Shown in pieces: positions 17,022 through 24,469 of a stretch of DNA of 64,000 bases. The notes beneath the pieces are model-generated. The model made no database searches. It saw only the letters and a list, made by a program, of their open reading frames with translations, and was not told the origin of the DNA. The stretch comes from Candidatus Desulfobacillus denitrificans. Lineage in GTDB: Bacteria > Pseudomonadota > Gammaproteobacteria > Burkholderiales > Rhodocyclaceae. The stretch is from positions 2,647,390 through 2,711,389 of the forward strand of contig AP021857.1 in assembly GCA_017347485.1 (NCBI GenBank), read 5' to 3'. The first letter of the stretch is position 1, and each line of letters begins with the position of its first letter. Position numbers and translations under genes: made by a program.

Positions 17022-18943
17022 GGATGCTCTTTCAGGTAGTTCATCGGCCCGCCGCGGAACGGTGCGAAGCCGGTGCCGAAGATCACGCCGGCGTCGGCCA
17101 GCTCGTCGTCGGCGACGACGCCCTCGTCGACTGTGCGCTGCGCCGCCGCCAGGAAGGGCTGGATGAGGCGCTCGGCGAGGCCCGCCGGCACCTGGCCGAC
17201 GGCGCCCTTCTGCGGCTTGCCCTGATTGTACGTGTAGAAGCCCTGCCCGGTCTTGCGGCCGAGGTGGCCGGCGTTCACCAGTTCCATCAGCTTCCTCGGC
17301 GGCTCGGCGATGCCGCTCGCCAGCTGCTGGCCGGCGGCCACGGCGATGTCGAGGCCGACGGTGTCGGCCAGCTCGATCGGCCCGAGCGGCATGCCGAAGG
17401 CCAGCGCCGCCTCGTCCACCACTTCCGGCGCGATCCCCTCGTCGACGCAGCGCATCGCCTCCTGCATGTAGGGCGCCAGCACGGCGTTCACCAGGAAGCC
17501 GGGCGCGCTTTTCACGGGCAGCGCCAGCTTGTCGATCTTGCGCACGAAGGCGAGGCCCTTCTTCAGCGCCTGCGGATCGGAATCCTTGCCTTCGACCACT
17601 TCCACCAGCGGCATCTTCGCCACCGGGTTGAAGAAGTGGATGCCGATCAGCCGCGCCGGATTCTTCAGCGCCACGGCGATGTCTTCCAGCCTCAGGCTCG
17701 AGGTGTTGCTGGCGAGCACCGCATCCGGCTTGGCGATCGCCTCGATGTCGGCGAAGAGTTTCCTTTTCGCTTCCAGATTCTCGAAGATGGCTTCGATCAC
17801 CACGTCGGCCTGGCGCGCGCCGGCGCCGGTCGGATCGGGAATCAGGCGGTCGAGCGCGAAGCGCACCTGCGTATCGTCGCGCAGTTTCTTCTTGAAGGCC
17901 TTGGCGGCGCGCTGGATGGCCGGCGCGATGCGCTCGATGTTCTGGTCCTGCAGCGTCACGGTGAGGCCGCGCAGCGCACCCCAGGCGGCGATGTCGCCGC
18001 CCATGACGCCGGCGCCGATGACGTGCAGGTGCTTCGGCGCGAAGTCGCTGTCTTTTCCGAAGCCCTTGAGGCGCTCCTGCAGGTAGTACACCCGGACCAG
18101 GTTCTTCGTCGTCGGCGAGGCGGCGATGGCGTCCATCGAGGTCGGTTTGCCGGCCGGCACGGCCAGCGCGTTGCCGCCGTGGTTGGCCCACATCTCGAGG
18201 ATGGCGTAGGGCGCCGGATAATGCTCGGGGCGCGCGCGTGCGGCGACCTGCTTCCTCGCCTGCGAAGCGACGACGGCCCTCAGCGGGCCGTTCATCATCC
18301 TCTGCATGAAGGGCAGCCGGCGCGGCGCGTGGCCGGAGAGCACCAGCATGCGCGCGGCGTTCTCCATCACGCGCGGCGGCACGCACTCGTCGGCGAAGCC
18401 CAGTTGCTTCGCGCGCCTGGCGTTCAGCGCGCGGCCGGTGAGCATCATGTCGAGCGCGGCGGCGGCGCCGATCACCTGCGGCAGGCGCAGCATGCCGCCC
18501 CAGCCCGGCACGATGCCGAGCATGACTTCCGGCAGGGCGATGCGCGTGCCCGGCTCGTCCACCGCGACGCGGTAGCGGCAGGCCAGCGCCAGCTCGGTGC
18601 CGCCGCCCATGCAGTGGCCGCGGATCAGCGCCAGCGTCGGGTACTTCACCGCGGCGAGGCGGTTGAAGAGGTCCCAGCCGCGCTGCACCAGGGCCTTGGC
18701 ACCCTCGGCCGAGTCGACCTGGGTGAACTCCTCGATGTCGGCGCCGGCGATGAAGCCGGCGCCCTTGCCCGAGCGGATCACCAGGCCCTTGGGCGGCTCG
18801 CGCTCGAAGGCGTCCAGCGCCTGCGACAGTTCGAGCATGGCCTCGGCGGAGAGGGTGTTGGTGGACTCGCCGGCCTTGTCGAAAACCAGCCAGGCCAGCC
18901 CGCCGGGTTCGCGCTCGATGCGCCAGTGTCTGAATTCGCTCAT
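17018..18943 (-). CDS. Bifunctional enoyl-CoA hydratase / 3-hydroxyacyl-CoA dehydrogenase
   Basis: 641 residues, FadB/FadJ-like architecture. The N-terminal crotonase domain (1-190) keeps both catalytic glutamates (GGGTELALAC; ALPEVMLGIVPGWGG). The NAD-binding domain starts near 310 (HVIGAGVMGGDIAAWG), with catalytic residues in SNTSSL and IHFFNPV, and the C-terminal dehydrogenase domains run to 640 (LADTVGLD, GRKTGQGFYTY). It is shorter than E. coli FadB/J (about 715-730). The ATG at 18943 has GAGG 6 bases upstream; a TTG at 18961 would overlap the preceding gene. It performs steps two and three of beta-oxidation together with the adjacent thiolase. Confidence 0.93.
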   Translation of the reverse strand: MSEFRHWRIEREPGGLAWLVFDKAGESTNTLSAEAMLELSQALDAFEREPPKGLVIRSGKGAGFIAGADIEEFTQVDSAEGAKALVQRGWDLFNRLAAVKYPTLALIRGHCMGGGTELALACRYRVAVDEPGTRIALPEVMLGIVPGWGGMLRLPQVIGAAAALDMMLTGRALNARRAKQLGFADECVPPRVMENAARMLVLSGHAPRRLPFMQRMMNGPLRAVVASQARKQVAARARPEHYPAPYAILEMWANHGGNALAVPAGKPTSMDAIAASPTTKNLVRVYYLQERLKGFGKDSDFAPKHLHVIGAGVMGGDIAAWGALRGLTVTLQDQNIERIAPAIQRAAKAFKKKLRDDTQVRFALDRLIPDPTGAGARQADVVIEAIFENLEAKRKLFADIEAIAKPDAVLASNTSSLRLEDIAVALKNPARLIGIHFFNPVAKMPLVEVVEGKDSDPQALKKGLAFVRKIDKLALPVKSAPGFLVNAVLAPYMQEAMRCVDEGIAPEVVDEAALAFGMPLGPIELADTVGLDIAVAAGQQLASGIAEPPRKLMELVNAGHLGRKTGQGFYTYNQGKPQKGAVGQVPAGLAERLIQPFLAAAQRTVDEGVVADDELADAGVIFGTGFAPFRGGPMNYLKEHP

Positions 18944-18953
18944 GGGATCCTCG

Positions 18954-19835
18954 TTACGCAAGAATGTTTTCGTTCGCCGTGGCGCGCAAGTGGCCGACGA
19001 TGGCCGGCCGCTCGTCCTCGTTCACGTGCAGGGCGAAGCGCGCCCCGTCCGCCGCGACCTCGCGGCGCATCTTCACCGGCGCGCCGTAGAACACCGGGCC
19101 CTTCAGCCAGGCGTCGAGCCGCAGCGGCAGGTCGGCCTCGGCCTGCGGCAACCGCGCCAGGCACTGGCCGAGCACGCGCTGCGGATGGAAGAAGGCCTGC
19201 GCGAAGCCGTGCCTGCGCGCATAGCCGCCCCACAGGTGCAGCGGGTTGTAGTCGCCCGACAGCCCGCCGTAGCGCCAGCCGCCGCCGGCCGGCATGCGCC
19301 AGGTCGCCGTGTCGCCGGGACTGACTTTTGGCGCCTCCGGCGCCGCGGCCCCCGCCGTTGGCGCGCCGAAGCGGCCGCGCGTGTAGAAGGTGTTGAGGCT
19401 CTCCCAGACCACGCTGTCGCCCTGCCGCACGACGGCATGCAGGTCGAACTCGGCGCCCTTCTCGAGGATGCGGTGGCCGGCGATGCCGACCGTGATGTCC
19501 AGCTCCGCATCGCGCGAGAGCGGCGCGTGCTGCACGATGCGGTTGCGCACCTGCAGCATGCGCCAGATCGGCAGCGGGAAGGCCGGCTGCGTCAGGATCG
19601 ACATGTGCAGGGGAAAGCCGATGGTGTGCGGATAGAGCAGCGGCAGCGTCTCCCCCTCGGCCAGGCCGCTGAGGGCGTGGAAGCGCGCCAGCTCCGCAGC
19701 GTCCGGACGGTGGCGCCAGCGCGCCGTGATCGTCGGCACGCCGCGCTGGAGTCCGGGCGAGGGGCGCGCGGCGCGGGCCAGGAAGGCCGCCAGCGTGGGG
19801 CGCGCGCGATAGTCGAGACGGATGTCCCGCCGCAT
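18954..19835 (-). CDS. MaoC-like acyl dehydratase (double hotdog)
   Basis: 293 residues. An N-terminal degenerate hotdog (about 30-160) is followed by a MaoC domain with the hydratase-2 motif SGDYNPLHLWGGYARRHGF (near 205-225), where Asp and His are catalytic, and a later FFHPQRVLGQ. It hydrates enoyl-CoA to (R)-3-hydroxyacyl-CoA or acts as a dehydratase. In this operon it could divert intermediates to polyhydroxyalkanoate or serve alternative stereochemistry, which is inference. It starts 3 bases after the thiolase stop and ends 10 bases before the bifunctional enzyme. Copy 5 of the bipartite word lies in the linker between the two domains (PKVSPGD). Confidence 0.87.
   Translation of the reverse strand: MRRDIRLDYRARPTLAAFLARAARPSPGLQRGVPTITARWRHRPDAAELARFHALSGLAEGETLPLLYPHTIGFPLHMSILTQPAFPLPIWRMLQVRNRIVQHAPLSRDAELDITVGIAGHRILEKGAEFDLHAVVRQGDSVVWESLNTFYTRGRFGAPTAGAAAPEAPKVSPGDTATWRMPAGGGWRYGGLSGDYNPLHLWGGYARRHGFAQAFFHPQRVLGQCLARLPQAEADLPLRLDAWLKGPVFYGAPVKMRREVAADGARFALHVNEDERPAIVGHLRATANENILA
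19305..19328 (+). repeat. Bipartite word, copy 5 (exact core and partner)
   Basis: The plus strand reads CGCCGT, nine bases, ACTGACTTT plus T. It is antisense to the MaoC-like gene, whose codons are aaa gtc agt. Confidence 0.88.
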
Positions 19836-19838
19836 CGT

Positions 19839-21125
19839 TCAGACCGTTTCCACCAGCATGGCGCCGCCCTGCCCGCCGCCGATGCAGATCGCGGCCATGC
19901 CGCGCCGGCCGCCCGTGCGGCGCAGGACATGCAGCAGGTGCAGGACGATGCGTGCGCCGGAGGCGCCGACCGGGTGGCCGAGCGCGACGGCGCCGCCGTC
20001 GACGTTGAGCTTGTCCTCGTCGAGCGCACCGAGCGGGGCGTCGAGGCCGAGTTCCTCCCTGCAGTAGTCCGCGTCCTTCCAGGCCTCGATGCAGCCGATC
20101 ACCTGGGCGGCGAAGGCCTCGTTGATCTCCCAGGCGTCGAGGTCGTTGAGTCCCAGCCCGTGGCGCTGCAGGATCGGCGTGGCGGCATGCACCGGGCCGA
20201 GGCCCATCTGCGCCGGGTCGAGGCCGGCCCATTGCGAGTCGACGATGCGGCCGATCGGCGCGAGCTTGTGGCGCGCGACCGCCTCCTCGGAGGCGAGCAC
20301 CAGCCAGACGCCGCCGTCGGTGATCTGCGAGCTGTTGCCGGGCGTGACCTTGCCGTACTTGCGGTCGAAGAAGGGCTTCAGCTTGGCCAGCCCCGCCATC
20401 GAGGAATCGCGCCGCACGCCGTCGTCGGCGGCGTAAACCTTGCCGTCGCGGCCGACCAGCGGCACCACCTCGCCGTAGTGGCCGGCGTCCTGGCCGGCGG
20501 CGACGCGCTGGTGGCTGCGCACCGAAAAGGCATCCATCTGCTCGCGCGTGATGCCGAAGCGGTGCGCGAGGTTCTCCGCCGTCTGCCCCATGAGGAGGTT
20601 CACCACCGGGTCGGTGAGGCCCTTCATGATGCCGATCACCGGCGAGAGCAGCGCGCCCGGCTTCAGTTTCGCGAACAGCGCCGCCTTCTGGCCGGCGGTC
20701 TTCGCCTGCGCCATTTTCGCGAACCACAGCACCATGGTCTTCGAATACAGCAGCGGCGCGTGCGACAGCGCGTCCACGCCGCCGGCCAGCACCAGCTGCG
20801 AGCGGCCGGAGTTGATGTTGGCGATGGCCGAGTCGAGCGCCTGCATGCCGGAGGCGCAGTTGCGCATCACCGTCCAGCCCGGCACCTTGAGGCCGCAGCC
20901 CATGCGCAGCGCCGCGACGCGGCCGATGTTCACCTCGTCGGGCGAGGGCGAGGCGCAGCCGAGGATGACCTCGTCGAGTTGCTCGGCGGCGAAGGGCTGG
21001 CGCACCAGCAGGGCGCGGCCGGCGGCGGTGGCGAGGTCGCCCGCCGAGAACGGGCCGGGGGCGTTGCGCGCCTTGAGGAAAGGCGTGCGGGCGCCGTCGA
21101 TGATGTAGACCGGTTGATTGTTCAT
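19839..21125 (-). CDS. fadI: Acetyl-CoA acyltransferase (thiolase, FadI-like)
   Basis: 428 residues. The nucleophile cysteine is in RNCASGMQAL (near 90), and the C-terminal active-site motifs are NEAFAAQV, GGAVALGHPVGASGAR and CIGGGQGGA. It cleaves 3-ketoacyl-CoA to acetyl-CoA. The length and the extended loop (MVLWFAKMAQ) resemble FadI/long-chain trifunctional beta-subunits more than biosynthetic thiolases. AGGAG precedes the ATG at 21125. The gene is followed by the MaoC-like gene after 3 bases. The leader between fadE and this gene carries a long inverted repeat. Confidence 0.93.
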   Translation of the reverse strand: MNNQPVYIIDGARTPFLKARNAPGPFSAGDLATAAGRALLVRQPFAAEQLDEVILGCASPSPDEVNIGRVAALRMGCGLKVPGWTVMRNCASGMQALDSAIANINSGRSQLVLAGGVDALSHAPLLYSKTMVLWFAKMAQAKTAGQKAALFAKLKPGALLSPVIGIMKGLTDPVVNLLMGQTAENLAHRFGITREQMDAFSVRSHQRVAAGQDAGHYGEVVPLVGRDGKVYAADDGVRRDSSMAGLAKLKPFFDRKYGKVTPGNSSQITDGGVWLVLASEEAVARHKLAPIGRIVDSQWAGLDPAQMGLGPVHAATPILQRHGLGLNDLDAWEINEAFAAQVIGCIEAWKDADYCREELGLDAPLGALDEDKLNVDGGAVALGHPVGASGARIVLHLLHVLRRTGGRRGMAAICIGGGQGGAMLVETV

Positions 21126-21146
21126 TCTCACTCCTGAAAACCTTTC

Positions 21147-21232
21147 ACCACAGAGACACAGAGGCACAGAGAAAAGCGAAAGGCGATAAAGTCATTTTCC
21201 CGTCTTCCTCTGTGTCTCTGTGCCTCTGTGGT
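21147..21232. repeat. Inverted repeat with 25-base arms built of CACAGAG units
   Basis: Left arm 21147-21171 and right arm 21208-21232 are reverse complements with two differences. Each arm is itself three tandem CACAGAG-type units (ACCACAGAG, then R-CACAGAG twice). The 36-base loop is 21172-21207. It fills the space between fadE and the thiolase in the leftward operon, so the transcript can form a long hairpin there. There is no T run. I recall similar CACAGAG repeats in many environmental genomes, but cannot verify this here. Confidence 0.9.
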
Positions 21233-21240
21233 TAATGGTT

Positions 21241-23568
21241 CTAAGCCACCGCGCGCCGTTGCACCGGCTTCGGTTCGCTGCGCTGCAGGCCGAGGTCGAA
21301 GGGGAAGTCGTCGACCTTGATGACCTCGGCGGTCAGTTCACGCGCGCGCACCAGCAGCGCATGCTCGGCGCTGGTGACGACGCCGTGCGCCAGCGCCTGA
21401 TTTTCGAGTTCCTGCGCGCTGCGGGCCTCCAGCTTGCCGGCCTTCTGCGCGGCGCGCAGCTTGGCATGCACCGGCTCGGCCTGCAGCGTCGCCTCCAGCG
21501 CCAGCTCGATGACGCCAACGGCATCCTGCTCGTCGCGCGGCAGATACATGCCGGCGGTCAGGCGGTCGCGCGTCGCCGAGGGGGCGATCAGCAGGTCCGC
21601 CACCTGGGCGCCGAGGCGGTCGGAGGGCACCACGTAGGGCCGGCCGAGCGGGAAGATCATGCGCCGCAGGAAGGTCGACACGAACTTGCTGGGGAAGTTG
21701 GAGACGACGCCCTCGAAGGCGTTCTGCGCCTTGAACATCGAGTCCCAGATCGCCCAGTGCATCAGCGGCGCGTCGGCCTGCTGGCGTCCCTCGCTTTCAT
21801 AGCGCTTGAGCACCGCGGAAGACAGGTACATCAGCGAGAGGATGTCGCCCATGCGCGCCGAGAGCTTCTCCTTGCGCTTGAGGTCGCCGCCCATCACCAG
21901 CATCGAAATGTCGGCCATGAAGGCGAAGGCCGAGGAAAAGCGCGTCAGCTGCTGGTAGTAGCGGCGCGTCTCCGGCGCGACGTTGGCCGGCACGCCGACG
22001 AAGTGCGAGCCGGTGAGGCCGCTGGCGAGGGCGCGCAGGCCGTTGCGGACGACGTGTCCGATGTGGGCGAAGAGCGCGCGGTCGAAGGCGACGAGGTCGT
22101 TGGTCTGCGCCGCCTGCATCTCCGCCATCACGTAGGGATGGCAGCGGATGGCGCCCTGGCCGAAGACGATCAGGCTGCGCGTCAGGATGTTGGCGCCTTC
22201 GACGGTGATCGCCACCGGGATCTGCTGGTAGGCGCGGCCTAGGAAGTTCGACGGGCCGAGGCAGATGCCCTTGCCGCCGAGGACGTCCATGCCGTCGTTC
22301 ACCGACTGGCGGGCGCGCTCGGTGACGTGGTACTTGACGATGGCGGAGACCACCGAGGGTTTCTCGCCGAGGTCGATGGCGCCGGCGGTCATGACTCGGG
22401 CGGCGTCGCAGAGATACAGGTTGCCGCCCAGGCGCGCCAGCGGCTCCTGGATGCCCTCGAACTTGCCGATCGCCGTCTTGAACTGGCTGCGCACGCGGGC
22501 ATAGCCGCCGACCGTGCGCACGGCGAGCTTCTGCATGCCGGTGTTGGAGGCCGGCAGCGAGATCGAGCGGCCGGCGGCGAGGCACTCCATCAGCATGCGC
22601 CAGCCCTGGCCGGCCATCGCCGGTCCGCCGATGATGAAGTCGAGCGGCATGAAGACGTCGCGCCCACGCGTCGGCCCATTGTGCCAGGCGGCGTTGAGCG
22701 GAAAGTGGCGGCGGCCGGTCTCGACGCCGGGATGATTCGCCGGCACCAGCGCGCAGGTGATGCCGATGTCGTCCACGTCGCCGAGCAGGCGCTCGGGGTC
22801 GAAGAGGCGGAAGGCCAGGCCGACCACCGTGGCGATCGGCGCCAGGGTGATGTAGCGCTTGTCCCAGGTGACGCGCATGCCGACGACTTCCCTGCCTTGC
22901 CACAGGCCGCGGCAGACGATGCCCTGGTCGGGAATCGAGGCGGCGTCGGAGCCGGCCCACGGGCTGGTCAGCGCGAAGCAGGGAATGTCGAGGCCCTTGG
23001 CCAGCCGCGGCAGGTAGTGGTTCTTCTGCTCGTCGGTGCCGTAGTGCAGCAGCAGCTCGGCCGGGCCGAGCGAGTTCGGCACCATCACCGACACGGTGGT
23101 GGCGGCGCAGCGCGTGGCGAGCTTGGTCACCACCTGCGAATGGGCATAGGCGGAGAAGCCGACGCCGCCGTACTGCTTCGGGATGATCATGCCGAGGAAG
23201 CCTTTCTCCTTCATGTACTGCCAGGCTTCCGGCGAAAGGTCGTGGTCGTAGTGCGAGGAAACCCAGTCGTCGGAGAGGCGGCACAGTTCCTCGGTCTCGT
23301 TGTCGAGGAAGGCCTGCTCTTCCGGCGTGAGCCGCGGCTGCGGATAGGCGAGGAGCTTTTTCCAGTCGGGGCGGCCGCGGAACAGCTCGCCCTCCCACCA
23401 GACGCTGCCGGCCTCGAGCGCCTCCTTCTCCGTCTGCGACATCTGCGGCAGCATCCTGCGATAGGCGGCGAAGAGCGGCCGCGTCAGCAGCGCGCGGCGC
23501 AGCGGCCGGATGGCGAAGAGCGCCGCCAGGGCCGCCAGCGGCAATGCAATGAATAATGTCCAGGTCAT
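21241..23568 (-). CDS. fadE: Acyl-CoA dehydrogenase, FadE type
   Basis: 775 residues, a membrane-associated FAD enzyme for the first step of beta-oxidation. An N-terminal hydrophobic helix (2-20) is followed by acyl-CoA dehydrogenase domains: FAD/substrate segments FALTSPWAGSDAAS, GMRVTWDKRYITLAPIA, ASNTGMQKLAVR, and the catalytic region TVEGANILTRSLIVFGQG (near 455). A long C-terminal DUF1974 region runs from about 490. The length fits E. coli FadE (about 815). AAGGAG stands 7 bases before the ATG at 23568. It is the second gene of the operon, 84 bases after the TetR gene; a hairpin and copy 6 of the bipartite word lie between them. Confidence 0.95.
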   Translation of the reverse strand: MTWTLFIALPLAALAALFAIRPLRRALLTRPLFAAYRRMLPQMSQTEKEALEAGSVWWEGELFRGRPDWKKLLAYPQPRLTPEEQAFLDNETEELCRLSDDWVSSHYDHDLSPEAWQYMKEKGFLGMIIPKQYGGVGFSAYAHSQVVTKLATRCAATTVSVMVPNSLGPAELLLHYGTDEQKNHYLPRLAKGLDIPCFALTSPWAGSDAASIPDQGIVCRGLWQGREVVGMRVTWDKRYITLAPIATVVGLAFRLFDPERLLGDVDDIGITCALVPANHPGVETGRRHFPLNAAWHNGPTRGRDVFMPLDFIIGGPAMAGQGWRMLMECLAAGRSISLPASNTGMQKLAVRTVGGYARVRSQFKTAIGKFEGIQEPLARLGGNLYLCDAARVMTAGAIDLGEKPSVVSAIVKYHVTERARQSVNDGMDVLGGKGICLGPSNFLGRAYQQIPVAITVEGANILTRSLIVFGQGAIRCHPYVMAEMQAAQTNDLVAFDRALFAHIGHVVRNGLRALASGLTGSHFVGVPANVAPETRRYYQQLTRFSSAFAFMADISMLVMGGDLKRKEKLSARMGDILSLMYLSSAVLKRYESEGRQQADAPLMHWAIWDSMFKAQNAFEGVVSNFPSKFVSTFLRRMIFPLGRPYVVPSDRLGAQVADLLIAPSATRDRLTAGMYLPRDEQDAVGVIELALEATLQAEPVHAKLRAAQKAGKLEARSAQELENQALAHGVVTSAEHALLVRARELTAEVIKVDDFPFDLGLQRSEPKPVQRRAVA

Positions 23569-23589
23569 GCTGTGCTCCTTTCACTTTCC

Positions 23590-23606
23590 CGGCGGGCGGC
23601 CCGCCG
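23590..23606. other. GC hairpin upstream of fadE
   Basis: CGGCGGG / CCCGCCG with a three-base loop, 21 bases before the fadE start. No T run follows on the minus strand, so it could be a leader structure rather than a terminator. Confidence 0.4.
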
Positions 23607-23625
23607 ATGTTTCATGTGATGCGCA

Positions 23626-23649
23626 AAAGTCAGTCGCCGCAACACGGCG
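23626..23649 (-). repeat. Bipartite word, copy 6 (exact core and partner, intergenic)
   Basis: The minus strand reads CGCCGT, nine bases, ACTGACTTT plus T. It lies just past the stop of the TetR gene, outside any coding sequence. It therefore shows that the word is not only a protein-coding motif. Confidence 0.88.
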
Positions 23650-23652
23650 CGC

Positions 23653-24345
23653 TCAGGCCGCCTTGCGCGGATTCCTTGTTTTGGCGGCCGGCCCGGCCAG
23701 CGGCGCCCGCAGGCCGCCGAGCAGGAAGGGCATCAGGCGGCGCGACAGCGCCTCGGGGTCCTTTTCGTCCAGTTCGAGGCCGGAGACGAGCTGCAGGGCG
23801 TCGGTGCCGGCGATGGCGTAGGACATGGCGCCGAGCATGAAATGGAAGCGCCAGAGAATCTCCTCCGGCGGCACGTCGGGCAGCGCGCGGAACAGCGCCT
23901 GCTTGAAGCGCGGCACCACGGCGGCGTATTCGTCGGCGAGGAACTGGCGCACGAAGGCGGACGGCTCGGTGTAGGTGCGGCCGAGCAGGCGCATGAAAGT
24001 GTGGCCGCCGTGCGCGGTGTCGGCCGCCATGCGCAGCGAAACGCCGAAAAAGGCCTCGACGATCTGGTGCGGTTTCAGCGGCGCGCCGCCGGCTTCCTTC
24101 TCGAAGCGCTCCAGCGCGCTCAGGCGCGCCTCGTTGAGCCAGGTCAGGCGGCGACGGAAGACGTCCTGGATGAGGGCTTCCTTGCTGCCGAAGTGGTAAT
24201 TGATGGCGGCCAGGTTGACGCCGGCGCGGCCGGTGATCAGGCGCATCGAGGTCGCCTCGAAGCCGTGCTCGACGAAGAGGGCCTCGGCGGCATCGAGGAT
24301 GCGTTCGCGGGTATCGGGGCTTTGCTTGGCGTCGATGGCGCGCAT
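23653..24345 (-). CDS. TetR family regulator of fatty-acid oxidation (PsrA-like)
   Basis: 230 residues. The N-terminal TetR helix-turn-helix spans about 10-57 (RERILDAAEALFVEHGFEAT, split by GRAGVNLAAINYHFGSKEALI), and the C-terminal ligand domain contains FMRLLGRTYTEP, as in PsrA/FadR-like sensors of acyl-CoA or fatty acid. The start is ATG at 24345 (MRAIDAKQSPD); the longer open frame would include the operator. It is the first gene of the leftward beta-oxidation operon. The palindrome 19 bases upstream matches the PsrA pattern, so autoregulation and control of the whole operon are likely. The divergent Atm1 gene may share this region. Confidence 0.87.
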   Translation of the reverse strand: MRAIDAKQSPDTRERILDAAEALFVEHGFEATSMRLITGRAGVNLAAINYHFGSKEALIQDVFRRRLTWLNEARLSALERFEKEAGGAPLKPHQIVEAFFGVSLRMAADTAHGGHTFMRLLGRTYTEPSAFVRQFLADEYAAVVPRFKQALFRALPDVPPEEILWRFHFMLGAMSYAIAGTDALQLVSGLELDEKDPEALSRRLMPFLLGGLRAPLAGPAAKTRNPRKAA

Positions 24346-24363
24346 AAAAAAAAGTACGCTCGT

Positions 24364-24381
24364 TTCAAACGGACGTTTGAA
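24364..24381. promoter_or_regulatory. PsrA-like operator palindrome
   Basis: TTCAAACGGACGTTTGAA is a perfect palindrome with 8-base arms around GA. It contains CAAAC-N4-GTTTG, which fits the published PsrA consensus (G/C)AAAC-N2-4-GTTT(G/C). It is 19 bases upstream of the TetR start codon and between the divergent TetR and Atm1 genes. Extra CGTTT half-sites lie on both sides (24361 and 24391). Confidence 0.8.
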
Positions 24382-24469
24382 TGATACGGTCGTTTCGGCC
24401 GAAGTCAAGGCGGGAATTAGGCGCGACCCTCTAAGGAAGGCGGCCCGGACATAAGTAATTTAGAATTGA

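Noticed and set aside
21147..21232. CACAGAG units as a CRISPR array
   Set aside because: Units are contiguous with no spacers and arranged as one inverted repeat.
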